Positions 1 to 8,117 of a stretch of 64,000 bases of DNA are shown one piece after another. How positions within the stretch are numbered: the first letter of the stretch is position 1; each line of letters opens with the position of its first letter. The notes beneath the pieces were generated by a model, which worked only from the letters and a program-made list of their open reading frames with translations, was not told where the DNA came from and did not search any database. A program made the position numbers and the translations under genes. Source of the stretch: Brevibacterium sp. CBA3109 (GTDB taxonomy: Bacteria > Actinomycetota > Actinomycetes > Actinomycetales > Brevibacteriaceae). Location: positions 434,001-498,000 of the forward strand of contig NZ_CP158281.1 in the NCBI RefSeq assembly GCF_040256645.1, written 5' to 3'.

Positions 1-242
1 GTCCCGCTGTGGTCGCTGAGCAGACTGCATTGCCGGAGTTCCCGGCAGGTGAAGTGCTGACCGGCGACGTGGTTGATCTCGCTGTCCGAGCGGTCGAGAC
101 TACCGTGGCCACGATGCGGCAAGTGCATGATGAAGTTGATGAGGCGGATGCGACCACCGCCGACATCTTCCATGACTTCATCGCGCGTCTCGAGCAGCAG
201 GCCTGGTTCCTCAGCGCCGAGAATCGACGTCCCGAGAACTGA
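1..242 (+). CDS. dps: Dps family DNA-binding ferritin-like protein, 3' end only
   Basis: Only the last ~80 codons are inside the window; the gene enters from the left edge, so no start is visible. Dps proteins form 12-subunit shells that oxidise and store iron and bind DNA under stress. The visible stretch (AVVAEQTALPEFPAGEV near its beginning, QQAWFLSAENRRPEN at the end) matches the C-terminal helices of Dps and is about 85-90% identical by eye to the complete Dps at 34825-35352. That family match gives the identification. A strong hairpin follows 36 bases after the stop. Whether this copy is functional cannot be judged from the fragment. Confidence 0.9.
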   Translation, partial: PAVVAEQTALPEFPAGEVLTGDVVDLAVRAVETTVATMRQVHDEVDEADATTADIFHDFIARLEQQAWFLSAENRRPEN

Positions 243-278
243 CAGGTAGGGCCTGAGGTCCGCTCTTCAGGCTGACTA

Positions 279-319
279 TGCGCCGCTGGCGAGTCGATCG
301 TCGACTCACCAGCGGCGCA
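279..319 (+). terminator. Hairpin terminator after the partial dps
   Basis: Two 19-base arms (279-297 and 301-319) pair with one mismatch around a three-base loop, a very stable stem immediately downstream of the dps stop. The following sequence has only a short T-rich patch. The rest of 320-566 shows no gene that I can support. Confidence 0.8.
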
Positions 320-566
320 CTCACGTTCCTCCCCGAAAGACAATAACCAGATCCTGCCGTGACCGGCTGCTGAGCGGTCTCATACATTGCCTTTCTCCAC
401 GCGATCATTGACAGGCGCCGCCCGGCGCCGAGAAAGTTCTAAGGCAAATGACGCCGACGCCTGTCTTCACCGCAGAACGCTCGGTGAGCTAGTTCAGCAG
501 CAACGCGATGATCGCGCTGACGAGTACGGGCTTTGGTCGCCCGAGCATTCAAAGCTGTGCTGCGCT

Positions 567-863
567 TCAGCTGGTCTCGGCTGAGGCGTGCCCCGGCTGG
601 CGTATCTCGGTGAAGCTCGTCGTTGATGAGCCGGCATCCTCCGGGCGCTTGTTCATCGCATGATTGAGGTCACGCAGAAACCGAGTGACGACACCTCGCT
701 CGTGGGGAGTCATCGCATCAGTGACGTCCAGCATTCGGGCGTGCATGTCTACGAGTCTCCGCCGTACATCACGACTCGCCAAGTCGGTGGGTTCCACGGC
801 GATTGAGCGCCTGTCGTCAGGGTGAGGGAGATCCTGTCTGAGAAGTGTTCGGCTGCCTGTGCG
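567..863 (-). pseudogene. MarR family regulator remnant (C-terminal wing and dimerisation helix)
   Basis: Read on the minus strand, the frame running from 863 down to 567 gives HPDDRRSIAVEPTD followed by a long amphipathic helix with MTPHERGVVTRFLRDL. The DDRR wing signature followed by a hydrophobic strand and a long C-terminal helix is typical of the second half of MarR proteins; the recognition helix and N-terminal half are absent. The fragment lies in the same frame as, and begins directly after, the TGA of the YflT-like gene (864-866), so it has no start of its own apart from internal GTG codons. Most likely a truncated pseudogene fused to the end of the stress-protein gene by deletion. 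Confidence 0.6.
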
Positions 864-1190
864 TCAGCTGTTGATCAGCAGCAGGATCTTGCCGTGGTCG
901 AGCTTCTCTTCGAGGTCGTCGGACTCGTTCGACGTGAAGCCGAACTCCTCGAAGATCGCGCGCAGCTCGTCGCCCTTCTTGTCATACCGCGTGCCTACGA
1001 GATTGCTGAGATCGTCGGGTTCGTTGGCATTGACACTGCCTGCGACGCGGTCGGTGCGGTCATCGTCATGTGAGATGACGAAGAGGTCATCTTTGGCGAT
1101 GCCCGCTGCCGCCTGGCGGTTCACTTCACCCATCAGCTCGGTATCGTCCTGGAATTCTTTGACTGCGGGTTTTATGTCGACTCCTTTCAT
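864..1190 (-). CDS. General stress protein, YflT (GSP17M) domain
   Basis: A 108-residue acidic protein. The stretch around residues 35-100 (LFVISHDDDRTDRVAGSVNAN, later KKGDELRAIFEEFGFT and GKILLLI) matches the YflT/general stress protein 17M fold, a small cytoplasmic domain of unknown biochemical role found in stress-induced proteins of Firmicutes and Actinobacteria. The ATG lies at 1190; an AAAGGAG sits just inside the reading frame rather than upstream, so initiation could be leaderless. The gene ends with a TGA that is followed in frame by a MarR remnant, so its natural C-terminus may have been altered. It is divergent from the TetR gene at 1418. Confidence 0.7.
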   Translation of the reverse strand: MKGVDIKPAVKEFQDDTELMGEVNRQAAAGIAKDDLFVISHDDDRTDRVAGSVNANEPDDLSNLVGTRYDKKGDELRAIFEEFGFTSNESDDLEEKLDHGKILLLINS

Positions 1191-1327
1191 GTTTACGACG
1201 TAATCACGCTAACAGAAGCCATGCGTCTGACCGAGGGGCCGAAGCCGAACTTTCAAGGGGGTTCTCCTGGTGGCGGAGTCGATGTGGCCTAGAGGGCGCA
1301 ACCCAAAAATGTTTACACACTAATCGC
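1189..1327. promoter_or_regulatory. Divergent promoter region with a repeated ATGTTTAC-N4-TAATC-N-CG element
   Basis: The element ATGTTTAC-N4-TAATC-R-CG occurs twice in direct orientation, at 1189-1208 and 1309-1328, bracketing the intergenic space between the YflT-like gene and the TetR gene. In the second copy GTTT is followed 17 bases later by GGGAAT, which resembles the stress sigma (SigB-type GTTT/GGGTA) arrangement. Whether these are sigma elements or a TetR operator is inference. Confidence 0.35.
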
Positions 1328-1417
1328 GTCAGGGAATTGAGAGGATGTGTTCGCCTGTGTGACACGCAAGATGAGCGAGCAGGTTCAACCTTCGTCAATC
1401 CGGGCAGGGAGGATCCC

Positions 1418-2080
1418 ATGGCCCAGAACCGTCTGACCAGAAACGACATCGTGCGAGCGGCGATCACATTCGTCGACGTACACGGACTCGATGCGCTGAC
1501 AATGCGACGTCTCGGGCAGTCCCTCGGGGTCGAAGCCATGGCGTTGTATAGGCATGTTTCCGGACGCGAAGACCTTCTCGAAGCGATGGTCGAAGCTCTC
1601 ATCGACAGTCTGTTCGATAACCGGCTGATGAGGCAGACGCCGTCGTCGTGGGAGGACTATCTCCAGCGGGTGGCAAATACGACGAAAGAACTGGCGCTCG
1701 ATCATCCCGGGATCTTTCCTCTGATTGCTACTCAACCGTCCCAAGCTCCGTGGCTGCGCCCTCCGTTGCGCAGCCTGCGCTGGGTCGAAGAGTTCCTTTC
1801 CACGCTGCAGCAATTCGAGTTCTCCGATGCGGCCGCGGTCGGTGCCTACAAATCGTTCACCAGCTTCCTCATCGGGGATCTGCTCCTGCAAGTCCATTCC
1901 ACGAATTTCGCCATCACCGACGAAGACGATCACGAGAGGTCCGATGACGACTCCGACTTATCGGAGTATCCCACCGTGAACGAGCTGAGTGACCTGCTCA
2001 GCGAAGATCATCGCCAACGCCAGTTCGACGATGCCCTCGACGAACTCATAGAACGCATCCGCCTCTCACCAACCAATTAG
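1418..2080 (+). CDS. TetR/AcrR family transcriptional regulator (TetR_C_1 type)
   Basis: A 220-residue repressor. Residues 1-50 form the TetR helix-turn-helix (LTRNDIVRAAITFVDVHGLD, then MRRLGQSLGVEAMALYRHV), and the rest fits the tetracycline-repressor-like C-terminal ligand domain. The start at 1418 is chosen because GGGAGGA lies 5 bases upstream and the domain begins at once; an upstream in-frame start at 1337 would add 27 unconserved residues. Only 40 bases separate it from the membrane protein downstream, so they probably form one operon. Ligand unknown. The acidic tail (DEDDHERSDDDSDLSE, roughly 170-185) is an uncommon insertion. Confidence 0.85.
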   Translation: MAQNRLTRNDIVRAAITFVDVHGLDALTMRRLGQSLGVEAMALYRHVSGREDLLEAMVEALIDSLFDNRLMRQTPSSWEDYLQRVANTTKELALDHPGIFPLIATQPSQAPWLRPPLRSLRWVEEFLSTLQQFEFSDAAAVGAYKSFTSFLIGDLLLQVHSTNFAITDEDDHERSDDDSDLSEYPTVNELSDLLSEDHRQRQFDDALDELIERIRLSPTN

Positions 2081-2120
2081 CCATACACTCAGACAGCTCA
2101 CTGAGCTGAGAAGGATCAAT

Positions 2121-3209
2121 ATGCTCGACACCTCTTCAGAGGCCCTCCAGGTCCTTCTCGTGGCCGACCCGGGCCTGCCCAGCCGCCGAGCCACGGCTAT
2201 TCATCAACGGCTCGAAAGGCTTCTGCAAGACGCGTATGGGGTCACAACGACCCTGTACACGGCGACTGACACCATCCGCTTGACACCGGAAAGCGAACTC
2301 GACCTCAGCGCTGTCGAGGACCTTCGGGCCGACTACCCGGACGTCAACATCGTTCTGATCCTCACCGAGATCCCGCGCCATACTCAGGGCGACCCGCTGA
2401 TCGCCGAGGTCCATTCCGACAGCAACTTAGCGATCGTGTCCTGTCCCACTCTTGGCGCATGGTCGACCAAGCGCCGCATCATCAAAGTGCTGATGAGTTC
2501 GGTCAACAAGTTGGTGCCGTGGGATCCCGAAGAGGCGACCCGACGATTCCTGCTGCGCTGGTCGAACTGGTCGAGGAACGAAGACACGCAGCACCAATCG
2601 CTGCACGCCCACACCTTCACTGGAGGCCCACGTCTGGTGCTGGGAATGACGATGGCCAACGACCCGTGGCGCACCGTCCCGAAGCTCTCCGGAGCGCTCG
2701 CGGCGGCGTCGGCTACAGGAGCTTTCGGCATCTTCTACAGCTCGATCTGGCAGATGTCGACCTATCTGTCCACCGCGCGGCTGCTGTCGATCGGTGCAAC
2801 AGCCATTCTGGTCATGGTCTCCTGGCTGATCGTCAACCACAAACTCTGGGACGAGCCACGCAGCGATAGCCTGGCCACGGTAGTGATGTACTACAACCTC
2901 TCCACCGTCCTGACGCTGCTGATCACGGTGTTCGCGCTCTACGCTGGACTGGTGGGCCTCATTCTGCTGGGTGGGCTCATCGTCATCGATCCCGAGTTCA
3001 TGACGGCCCAGATCCGGCAGGAGGCGACGGTGGCGAACTATCTCGATCTCGCCTGGTTGAGTGCAGCGATGGGCGTCGTCGCCGGCGGTATCGGTGCGAG
3101 CTTCGACTCAGACCTAGATGTGAAGCGACTGACTCACGGACAGCGGATGCGACAGCGGGTATACACCGACAACGACCCGGACACCGATGATGTCAGCCAG
3201 AACTCCTGA
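2121..3209 (+). CDS. Hypothetical protein with C-terminal four-helix membrane domain
   Basis: A 362-residue protein that I do not recognise by name. Residues 1-180 are soluble and begin with a strand-rich stretch (LQVLLVADPGLPSRRAT) and a later segment IVLILTEIPRH resembling a Rossmann-like alpha/beta sheet. Residues ~190-330 contain four hydrophobic helices (around SGALAAASATGAFGIFYSS, LLSIGATAILVMVSWLIV, STVLTLLITVFALYAGLVGL and LSAAMGVVAGGIGASF). It lies 40 bases after the TetR gene and is probably co-transcribed with, and controlled by, it; a small-molecule or envelope stress role is plausible but unproven. Confidence 0.6.
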   Translation: MLDTSSEALQVLLVADPGLPSRRATAIHQRLERLLQDAYGVTTTLYTATDTIRLTPESELDLSAVEDLRADYPDVNIVLILTEIPRHTQGDPLIAEVHSDSNLAIVSCPTLGAWSTKRRIIKVLMSSVNKLVPWDPEEATRRFLLRWSNWSRNEDTQHQSLHAHTFTGGPRLVLGMTMANDPWRTVPKLSGALAAASATGAFGIFYSSIWQMSTYLSTARLLSIGATAILVMVSWLIVNHKLWDEPRSDSLATVVMYYNLSTVLTLLITVFALYAGLVGLILLGGLIVIDPEFMTAQIRQEATVANYLDLAWLSAAMGVVAGGIGASFDSDLDVKRLTHGQRMRQRVYTDNDPDTDDVSQNS

Positions 3210-3251
3210 TGGCTGATGAGGACACGTCCAGCGACTCCAGAAAGAAATGAC

Positions 3252-4142
3252 ATGAACACGCAGCATCGTTTAGATGTCACCGGGATGATTTCAATGCCTC
3301 TGGCCTCCTGGCGCAACGAACCTTCCTGCCAGGATGATCTCAGGAAGCTGGTCACCAGCACTGCGCAGACCGCTAACAAGGTTCTCGCCATAGGTCGATG
3401 TCTCGAACTCACCAGGACCTCGTCTCGCATGCGGCAGTGGGAGTCGCTGATCGAGGTGGCGGCCATCGATGTCGCTGTCGCTCGGATGCTCGAACCCCAT
3501 GTGGATGCGCTGGGCATCCTTGCCGAAGCCGGACACGACGCACCTGATGGCTCGACCTGGGGCGTCTACGCCGCCGAGTCTCCAGCTCACGTCCTCACCG
3601 TGTGTACAGATGGCGAACAGACCGTAATCGATGGGGAGAAAGCTTGGTGTTCCTTGGCCGCCGAGCTCACGCACGCGATCGTCATCGCCGGCAGCGACGG
3701 GGGATCGTACGCCTGTACCGTGGACCTCAGGGACCCCCGAGTGCAGGTCCAGCCGACTGCCTGGCCGAGCGTAGGGCTGCAAGAGATCCCGAGCGGAAGT
3801 GTCGCGTTCACGAAAGCACCCGTCGCCGTCCTCGGATCGCCGAACTGGTATCTGGAGCGAACTGCATTCGCATGGGGAGGCATCCGAGTGGCAGCGTGCT
3901 GGTTCGGCGCAGCCGTGGGACTGGCAAGAAACGCCGTGCGACGGCACAGCAAGCGCTCCAACCCATCCTCAGTCGGTCAGATGCTCATCGGTCAGCTCGA
4001 GGCTGAGATCTTCTCGATTCGCAGCGTCCTCGCGCAGGCAGCGGCCGCAGCCGACGGGTGTGACGAGTATTCCCGCGCACGTGCCTGGACTCTGGCCCTG
4101 ACGGTGCGCAATATCATCTGCTCAGGAGTTCGCAGGATCCAG
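3252..4142 (+). pseudogene. Acyl-CoA dehydrogenase-like protein, 3' end lost
   Basis: From ATG 3252 the protein shows the middle and C-terminal layout of acyl-CoA dehydrogenases: a beta-domain stretch (residues ~100-185), then WYLERTAFAWGGIRVAACW and a helical region ending in TLALTVRNIICSGVRRIQ. Normal relatives continue for another ~40 residues; here the frame runs into sequence antisense to a dctA remnant after about 4142, and the translated tail (HGRGRRRGRSRSS) is junk. The N-terminal helical domain is also short. It is best read as a gene truncated at a rearrangement junction. It follows the membrane protein by 42 bases and may have belonged to the same operon. Confidence 0.65.
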
Positions 4143-4499
4143 CACGGGCGCGGGCGACGTCGAGGTCGATCTCGTTCGTCCACTTGCCGATGAGCAGGGT
4201 GGCGACGGCGTTGCCGGTGAAGTTCGTCAGCGCACGGCACTCGGACATGAACTTGTCGATGCCGACGATGACACCCATGCCATCGAGCAGCTCCGGGCGG
4301 TGCGACTGCAGACCAGCGGCCAGAGTTGCCAGACCCGCACCGGAGACACCGGCGGCACCCTTGGATGCGATGATCATGAACACCAGCAGCGAGATCTGCT
4401 CGCCCAGACTCATCGGCATGCCCATCGCGGTGGAGACGAACAGCGAGGCCATGGTCAGGTAGATCGCGGTGCCGTCGAGGTTGAACGAATACCCGGTGG
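4140..4499 (-). pseudogene. dctA: Dicarboxylate/glutamate:cation symporter (DctA/GltP) remnant
   Basis: The minus strand encodes ~120 residues of the C-terminal half of a DAACS symporter: TGYSFNLDGTAIYLTMASLF, then SKGAAGVSGAG and FTGNAVATLLIGKWTNEID. These carry the conserved NLDGT and SKG.AGV..SG segments of the transport core. Both ends are abrupt: at ~4140 it abuts the acyl-CoA dehydrogenase stump, and at ~4499 it abuts the 5' end of a sensor kinase on the opposite strand. No start codon or first half is present, so it is non-functional. In related genomes C4-dicarboxylate carriers commonly neighbour such two-component systems, as would fit here. Confidence 0.85.
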
Positions 4500-5688
4500 C
4501 GCGTGGTCGCGCCCGAGGCCGGCGTCGCAGCGGACCTCTCGCGCGCAGGCTCTTCTTCGCACAGCTCGCGCTCATCACCGTCGTCTGCACCGCATTGTCC
4601 ATCACCAGCCACGTTTCGACGCTGGGCTTCACCCGGGCCGCCACCTCGCAGCGTGTTTTGTCCATCGCCGAAACACTGGCCCACGACCCCTTCGTTGTCG
4701 AGTCCGTCGAGGCCTCGGAAGCTTCTGCTGCCTCTGCGAAGCTGCAACCGTATGCGCTGACAGTCACCTCCACCACCGACGTCGACTTCGTGACGATCAT
4801 GGACCGCGATCGCACCCGCTACACCCACCCGGACCCCCAGCAGTTGGGTAAGCCGTACATCGGCAGCATCGACCGCGCACTCGCCGGCCACAGTCACATC
4901 GAGACCTACGCGGGAACCCTGGGAGAGTATGTGCGAGCGATGGTGCCCATCACCGACTCATCCGATGAGGTCACGGCGATGGTGACGCTTCGCGATCGCA
5001 CGGACATTCAGGAGCTGACCGGGGAGCTTGAGACGATGAGCACGCTCTCCGATGCGCTGTGAGCCCAGACGCACGAGCATGCGAACCGGCTGCACACGGT
5101 GGCCACCCTCATCGAGTTGGGGCGCTCGAGCGAAGCGCTCGACTTCGCGGTTCGCGACGAGCAGGAGTCGCAGCGGCTGACCGACTCCTTCGTAGATTCC
5201 CTCGACGAACCATTCATCACGGCGCTGATGATCGGCAAGGTCGCCCAGGCGCACGAGCGAGGGATCGAACTGACGCTGTCGGCGACGGGCGAGCTTCCGC
5301 CGGGCAGTCTCGATGCTCGAGATCTGGTCACGGTGGCCGGGAACCTGCTCGACAATGCCTTCGTCGCGGCCGCGGAGTCCGCGGCCGCGTCATGTGTAGG
5401 CGGACTTCGCGGCAGCCGATGGGGAGCTCATCATTTCGATCGCAGATTCCGGACCGGGTGTGGACGAGACGGACCGGGATGCGATCTTCCGCCTCGGCGC
5501 AACGGTTAAAGAGGCAGTGCTGTACTTGGGTCGGGCGTGGGTTCGGGCTCCTGCTGGTGCGGCAGGCGGGGGCGCGCATCGGCGGGGAATTGGACGTTGA
5601 TTGCGATGGTGGGGCGATCTTCACGGTGACACTGCCCCTGACCTCGGATCGGCGTGTGGACAATGAAAGAGGCAACGATGGGACGTGA
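4500..5688 (+). pseudogene. CitA/DctS-type sensor histidine kinase, decayed (copy 1)
   Basis: An N-terminal membrane helix (FFAQLALITVVCTALSI), a periplasmic PAS-like sensor stretch (DFVTIMDRDRTRYTHPDP), the phosphoacceptor H-box region (QTHEHANRLHTVATLIEL) and ATPase parts (DLVTVAGNLLDNAF, then ADSGPGVDETD, then GGAIFTVTLPL) are all recognisable but not in one frame. A TGA at 5060-5062 replaces a codon just before the H-box, probably CGA to TGA. Further indels near 5390 and 5505 move the ATPase domain through the other frames, and the region after the N-box looks deleted. The citrate/dicarboxylate sensor family is the best match. Its response regulator partner follows, overlapping by a few bases. 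Confidence 0.85.
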
Positions 5689-6316
5689 GCGCGAGCTGCG
5701 GGTTCTCATCGTCGAGGATGACCCCATGACGGCTGAGGCACACGCGGAATTCGTCCGGCGAGTGTCGGGATTCGCCGTCGCGGCGGTGGCACCGAGTGGG
5801 CACGATGCGCTCGAGCGCTACGACCTGCTGGTCGCCGCGGGAACTCCCGTTGACATCGTTTTGCTGGTAATAAATCTCACGGATTCCCACGGACTCGATG
5901 TGGCTAAACGCCTGAACGGGCGCGGGCATGGCACTGACATCATCGCGATCACCGCGGTGCGTCATCTCCAGGTCATTCGCTCGGCGATCGCGACGGGAAT
6001 GACGCAGTATCTGATCAAGCCGTTCACGTTCGCGGTGTTTCGGGAGAAGCTGGAGAATCAGCGGGCGTTTCGGCTCAACCTCACCGGCAATGGGTCGTCG
6101 GCGGCGCAGTCTTCGGTCGATGACGCGCTGAGTGCGCTGCGATAGGTGTCCTCGGAGCGCTTGCCCAAGGGTCTTATCGAAGAGACGTTGGCGGCGATCT
6201 CGACGCAGGTGCGCACCGCGTCTGCACCGGTGTCGGCGACGGAGGTCGCGACCGCGTTGAAGCAGCCGCGGCACGGGACGCCGGGACGGCCGGAGTATGA
6301 GTACCGGTGGGGGTGA
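5678..6316 (+). pseudogene. CitB/DctR-type response regulator, decayed (copy 1)
   Basis: The receiver domain (ELRVLIVEDDPMTAEAH to YLIKPFTFAVF) is intact in frame, but the phosphoacceptor position reads LLVINL, with Val64 where the second copy at 10198 has Asp (LLDMYL). A TAG at 6143-6145 stops translation after residue 155; beyond it the frame continues with ERLPKGLIEETLAAIS. Comparison with copy 2 also shows an in-frame loss of about 22 residues that removes the helix-turn-helix (TALALSRVTVRRHLEHL in copy 2). Three independent lesions make this a clear pseudogene. ATG 5678 is preceded by AGAGG and overlaps the end of the kinase remnant. Confidence 0.9.
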
Positions 6317-6329
6317 GACTGTTTCAGCC

Positions 6330-7232
6330 TCAGGACGCCGGTGAGGTCGCAGCCTCCGTCGGGGCCGTTTCATGCGCGGACTCTCCGTCTTCGGTCATCT
6401 GAAGCAGCTGAGCCATCATCGCCTCATCGGCGGCGATCTCCCGTTGCCTCTCAGCCGGCAGCATCTGCTGGAAGTTGAAGGTCTGACGCGCCAGGGGCAC
6501 AGACAGCATTTCGGCGACCTGGATGGAACGGCGAGGGACCTCCAGCTGATCGGCGAGTTCGTCGCCATGGATGATGCGGATATGTGCCTGCGTGCGCTCG
6601 GCCAGAGGCTCTTTGGGCAGCTGGAGGACCACAGCGAGCTGTTCTGCCGCAGCGTTGACAAGGGCATCGACGAGTGCACGTGAGTCGTTATTGGGTTCAC
6701 CGGCGACCATGCCCAGTGCCGCCACAGTCTCCTCCGAGGACTCGTGATCGTCGAGACCCTCGAGCAGGTCGTGGGCGATGCCGAGGACCCGGCCGACCAC
6801 ACGCCAGAAATAGCAGACATCGCGGATCTGCTCGTCTGCGACTTCGTAGCCCATGTTGTGCAGCGCGCGATAGGACACATACGTGAAGTCGAACCATGTG
6901 CGCAGCATGTCGACAGCGTTGATCGGGACCCCGTAGTCCTCGGTTCCACCGTCTCGACTGAAGTACTGAGCGCGTGAGAAGGCATGCATTGCTCGCACCA
7001 TGCCAGTGTGCTCGAAGCCTCCCTGGCCGGGGCGCAGAGCATCGGCGAAGACTATGTGTTAGGTCCAGTTTCGTGTATCGGTCAGTCGCCGCAGCTCACC
7101 ATCGACCAGCCGACCCGTGCCGGCGAGGACAGAGGCGATCGCTGGGCTCGAACAGGTGTGTGTCAGGGATAGACGGCCATCGGCGAACGGAATGCCAGAC
7201 AGGTGCGGCGCCGCCCTCCAAATCAGCAGTGA
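6330..7232 (-). pseudogene. MpaB-family oxygenase (DUF2236) with in-frame stop
   Basis: The minus strand reads from a segment around 7232 (SLLIWRAAPHLSGIPFA, then SSPAIASVLAGTGRLVDG) through GGFEHTGMVRAMHAFSRAQY and a long helical domain with YFWRVVGRVLGI to the end at 6330. This is the layout of the MpaB/rubber-oxygenase-like haem proteins (DUF2236), in which a conserved R..R.MHA..R segment lies mid-protein. A TAA at 7059-7061 interrupts the frame between RLTDTRNWT and HIVFADALRPG, and no good start codon lies between the break and the upstream MarR gene. The downstream open part (from an internal ATG at 7001) lacks the N-terminal third. The substrate is unknown. Confidence 0.7.
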
Positions 7233-7236
7233 GGGC

Positions 7237-7701
7237 CTAAGCGGACGACTGCTCTGAGTCGAGAGAATGCGTGATGTGGCGCAAAGTGTCTCGAAGTCGT
7301 TCCTCCGCGGCACGATCAAGGCCCAGCTGTGACGCGATCTGATACGGGATCGCTGTGGCTCGATCGCGGAGTTCTGCGCCAGCTGTGGTCAACGTAATGA
7401 GGACCCGACGCTCGTCGGCAGGGTCGCGACTTCGGCTCAAGAACCCGAGACTTTCGAGGCGTTTGAGCAGTGGGGTCAGCGTGCTGGTGTCAAGGTGCAG
7501 GCGGACACCGATCGCGCCGACGTGAAGAGGCCCGGATGCCTCCCAGAGCACCAGCATCGTGATGTATTGCGCGTAGGTGAGGCCGAGCTCGCCCAGCAGG
7601 GGGCCGTAAGCCCTGGTCACCGCGCGACTTGCGTCGTAGAGGGCGAAGCAGAGCTGGCTGTCTAGATCGAGGCTAAGGGCGGGTGTGGATCTCATCGACA
7701 C
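7237..7701 (-). CDS. MarR family regulator, OhrR-like
   Basis: A 154-residue MarR protein. The N-terminus LDSQLCFALYDASRAVTRAY carries the cysteine that OhrR proteins use to sense organic peroxides; the winged helix spans ~60-105 (LHLDTSTLTPLLKRLESLGF with wing DPADERRVLITLT). It may start at GTG 7701 or ATG 7695. It is divergent from the aldehyde dehydrogenase at 8118, with palindromic operator candidates between, so autoregulation and control of that gene are likely. Unlike the OhrR at 40780 it is not next to an ohr gene, so the effector might be an aldehyde or quinone instead; that is inference. Confidence 0.85.
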   Translation of the reverse strand: MSMRSTPALSLDLDSQLCFALYDASRAVTRAYGPLLGELGLTYAQYITMLVLWEASGPLHVGAIGVRLHLDTSTLTPLLKRLESLGFLSRSRDPADERRVLITLTTAGAELRDRATAIPYQIASQLGLDRAAEERLRDTLRHITHSLDSEQSSA

Positions 7702-7703
7702 AG

Positions 7704-7746
7704 TCTATCGTGTTCTCTCTTGCGCGATCTTAGCGTGCACGATAGA
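7704..7746. promoter_or_regulatory. Candidate operator of the OhrR-like regulator
   Basis: A 9-base inverted repeat TCTATCGTG (7704-7712) / CACGATAGA (7738-7746) brackets the region just upstream of the MarR start. The right arm also sits inside a compact 14-base palindrome, TAGCGTGCACGATA (7731-7744), with only one mismatched pair. This spacing suits one or two MarR dimers. Binding itself is inferred. Confidence 0.5.
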
Positions 7747-8117
7747 ATCGTCACGTACCCGATGGTTTCATCGGACCGCCAATAATGAATCGCGGTTGAC
7801 CCGATCTACTCGACAACTGCCAGCAGCGAAGATCGCACAAACACCGACGCCGACGTGCAAATATCCGACAGAGCAGGGCACGAACGGCCCGACACAGCTT
7901 CTCGGAGTCCTGCCCTGGGAATGACGGCAGATCTCATATCGACCGACCGGGAGTAGCCCCCATCGGTACAGGCACCACCTATACCGGGTGACTCCGCTCA
8001 TCGGACCGCATGCCTCCCGCTCAGCCTCGGGCCGCATGCTTCCCGGTGAGACCCCAACACCGCTCGTCGTCCGCGTGACGACGAGATCCCATAACAGCAA
8101 CGGAAAGGACATCACAC
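7747..8117. other. 371-base intergenic leader of the aldehyde dehydrogenase gene
   Basis: No credible gene is seen on either strand. A Shine-Dalgarno GGAAAGGA precedes the ATG at 8118. The leader is long for a simple promoter, but I recognise no riboswitch or hairpin series in it. Confidence 0.5.

Noticed and set aside
5060..5062. Possible programmed readthrough in the sensor kinase
   Set aside because: Further frameshifts and deletion downstream in the same gene show general decay.
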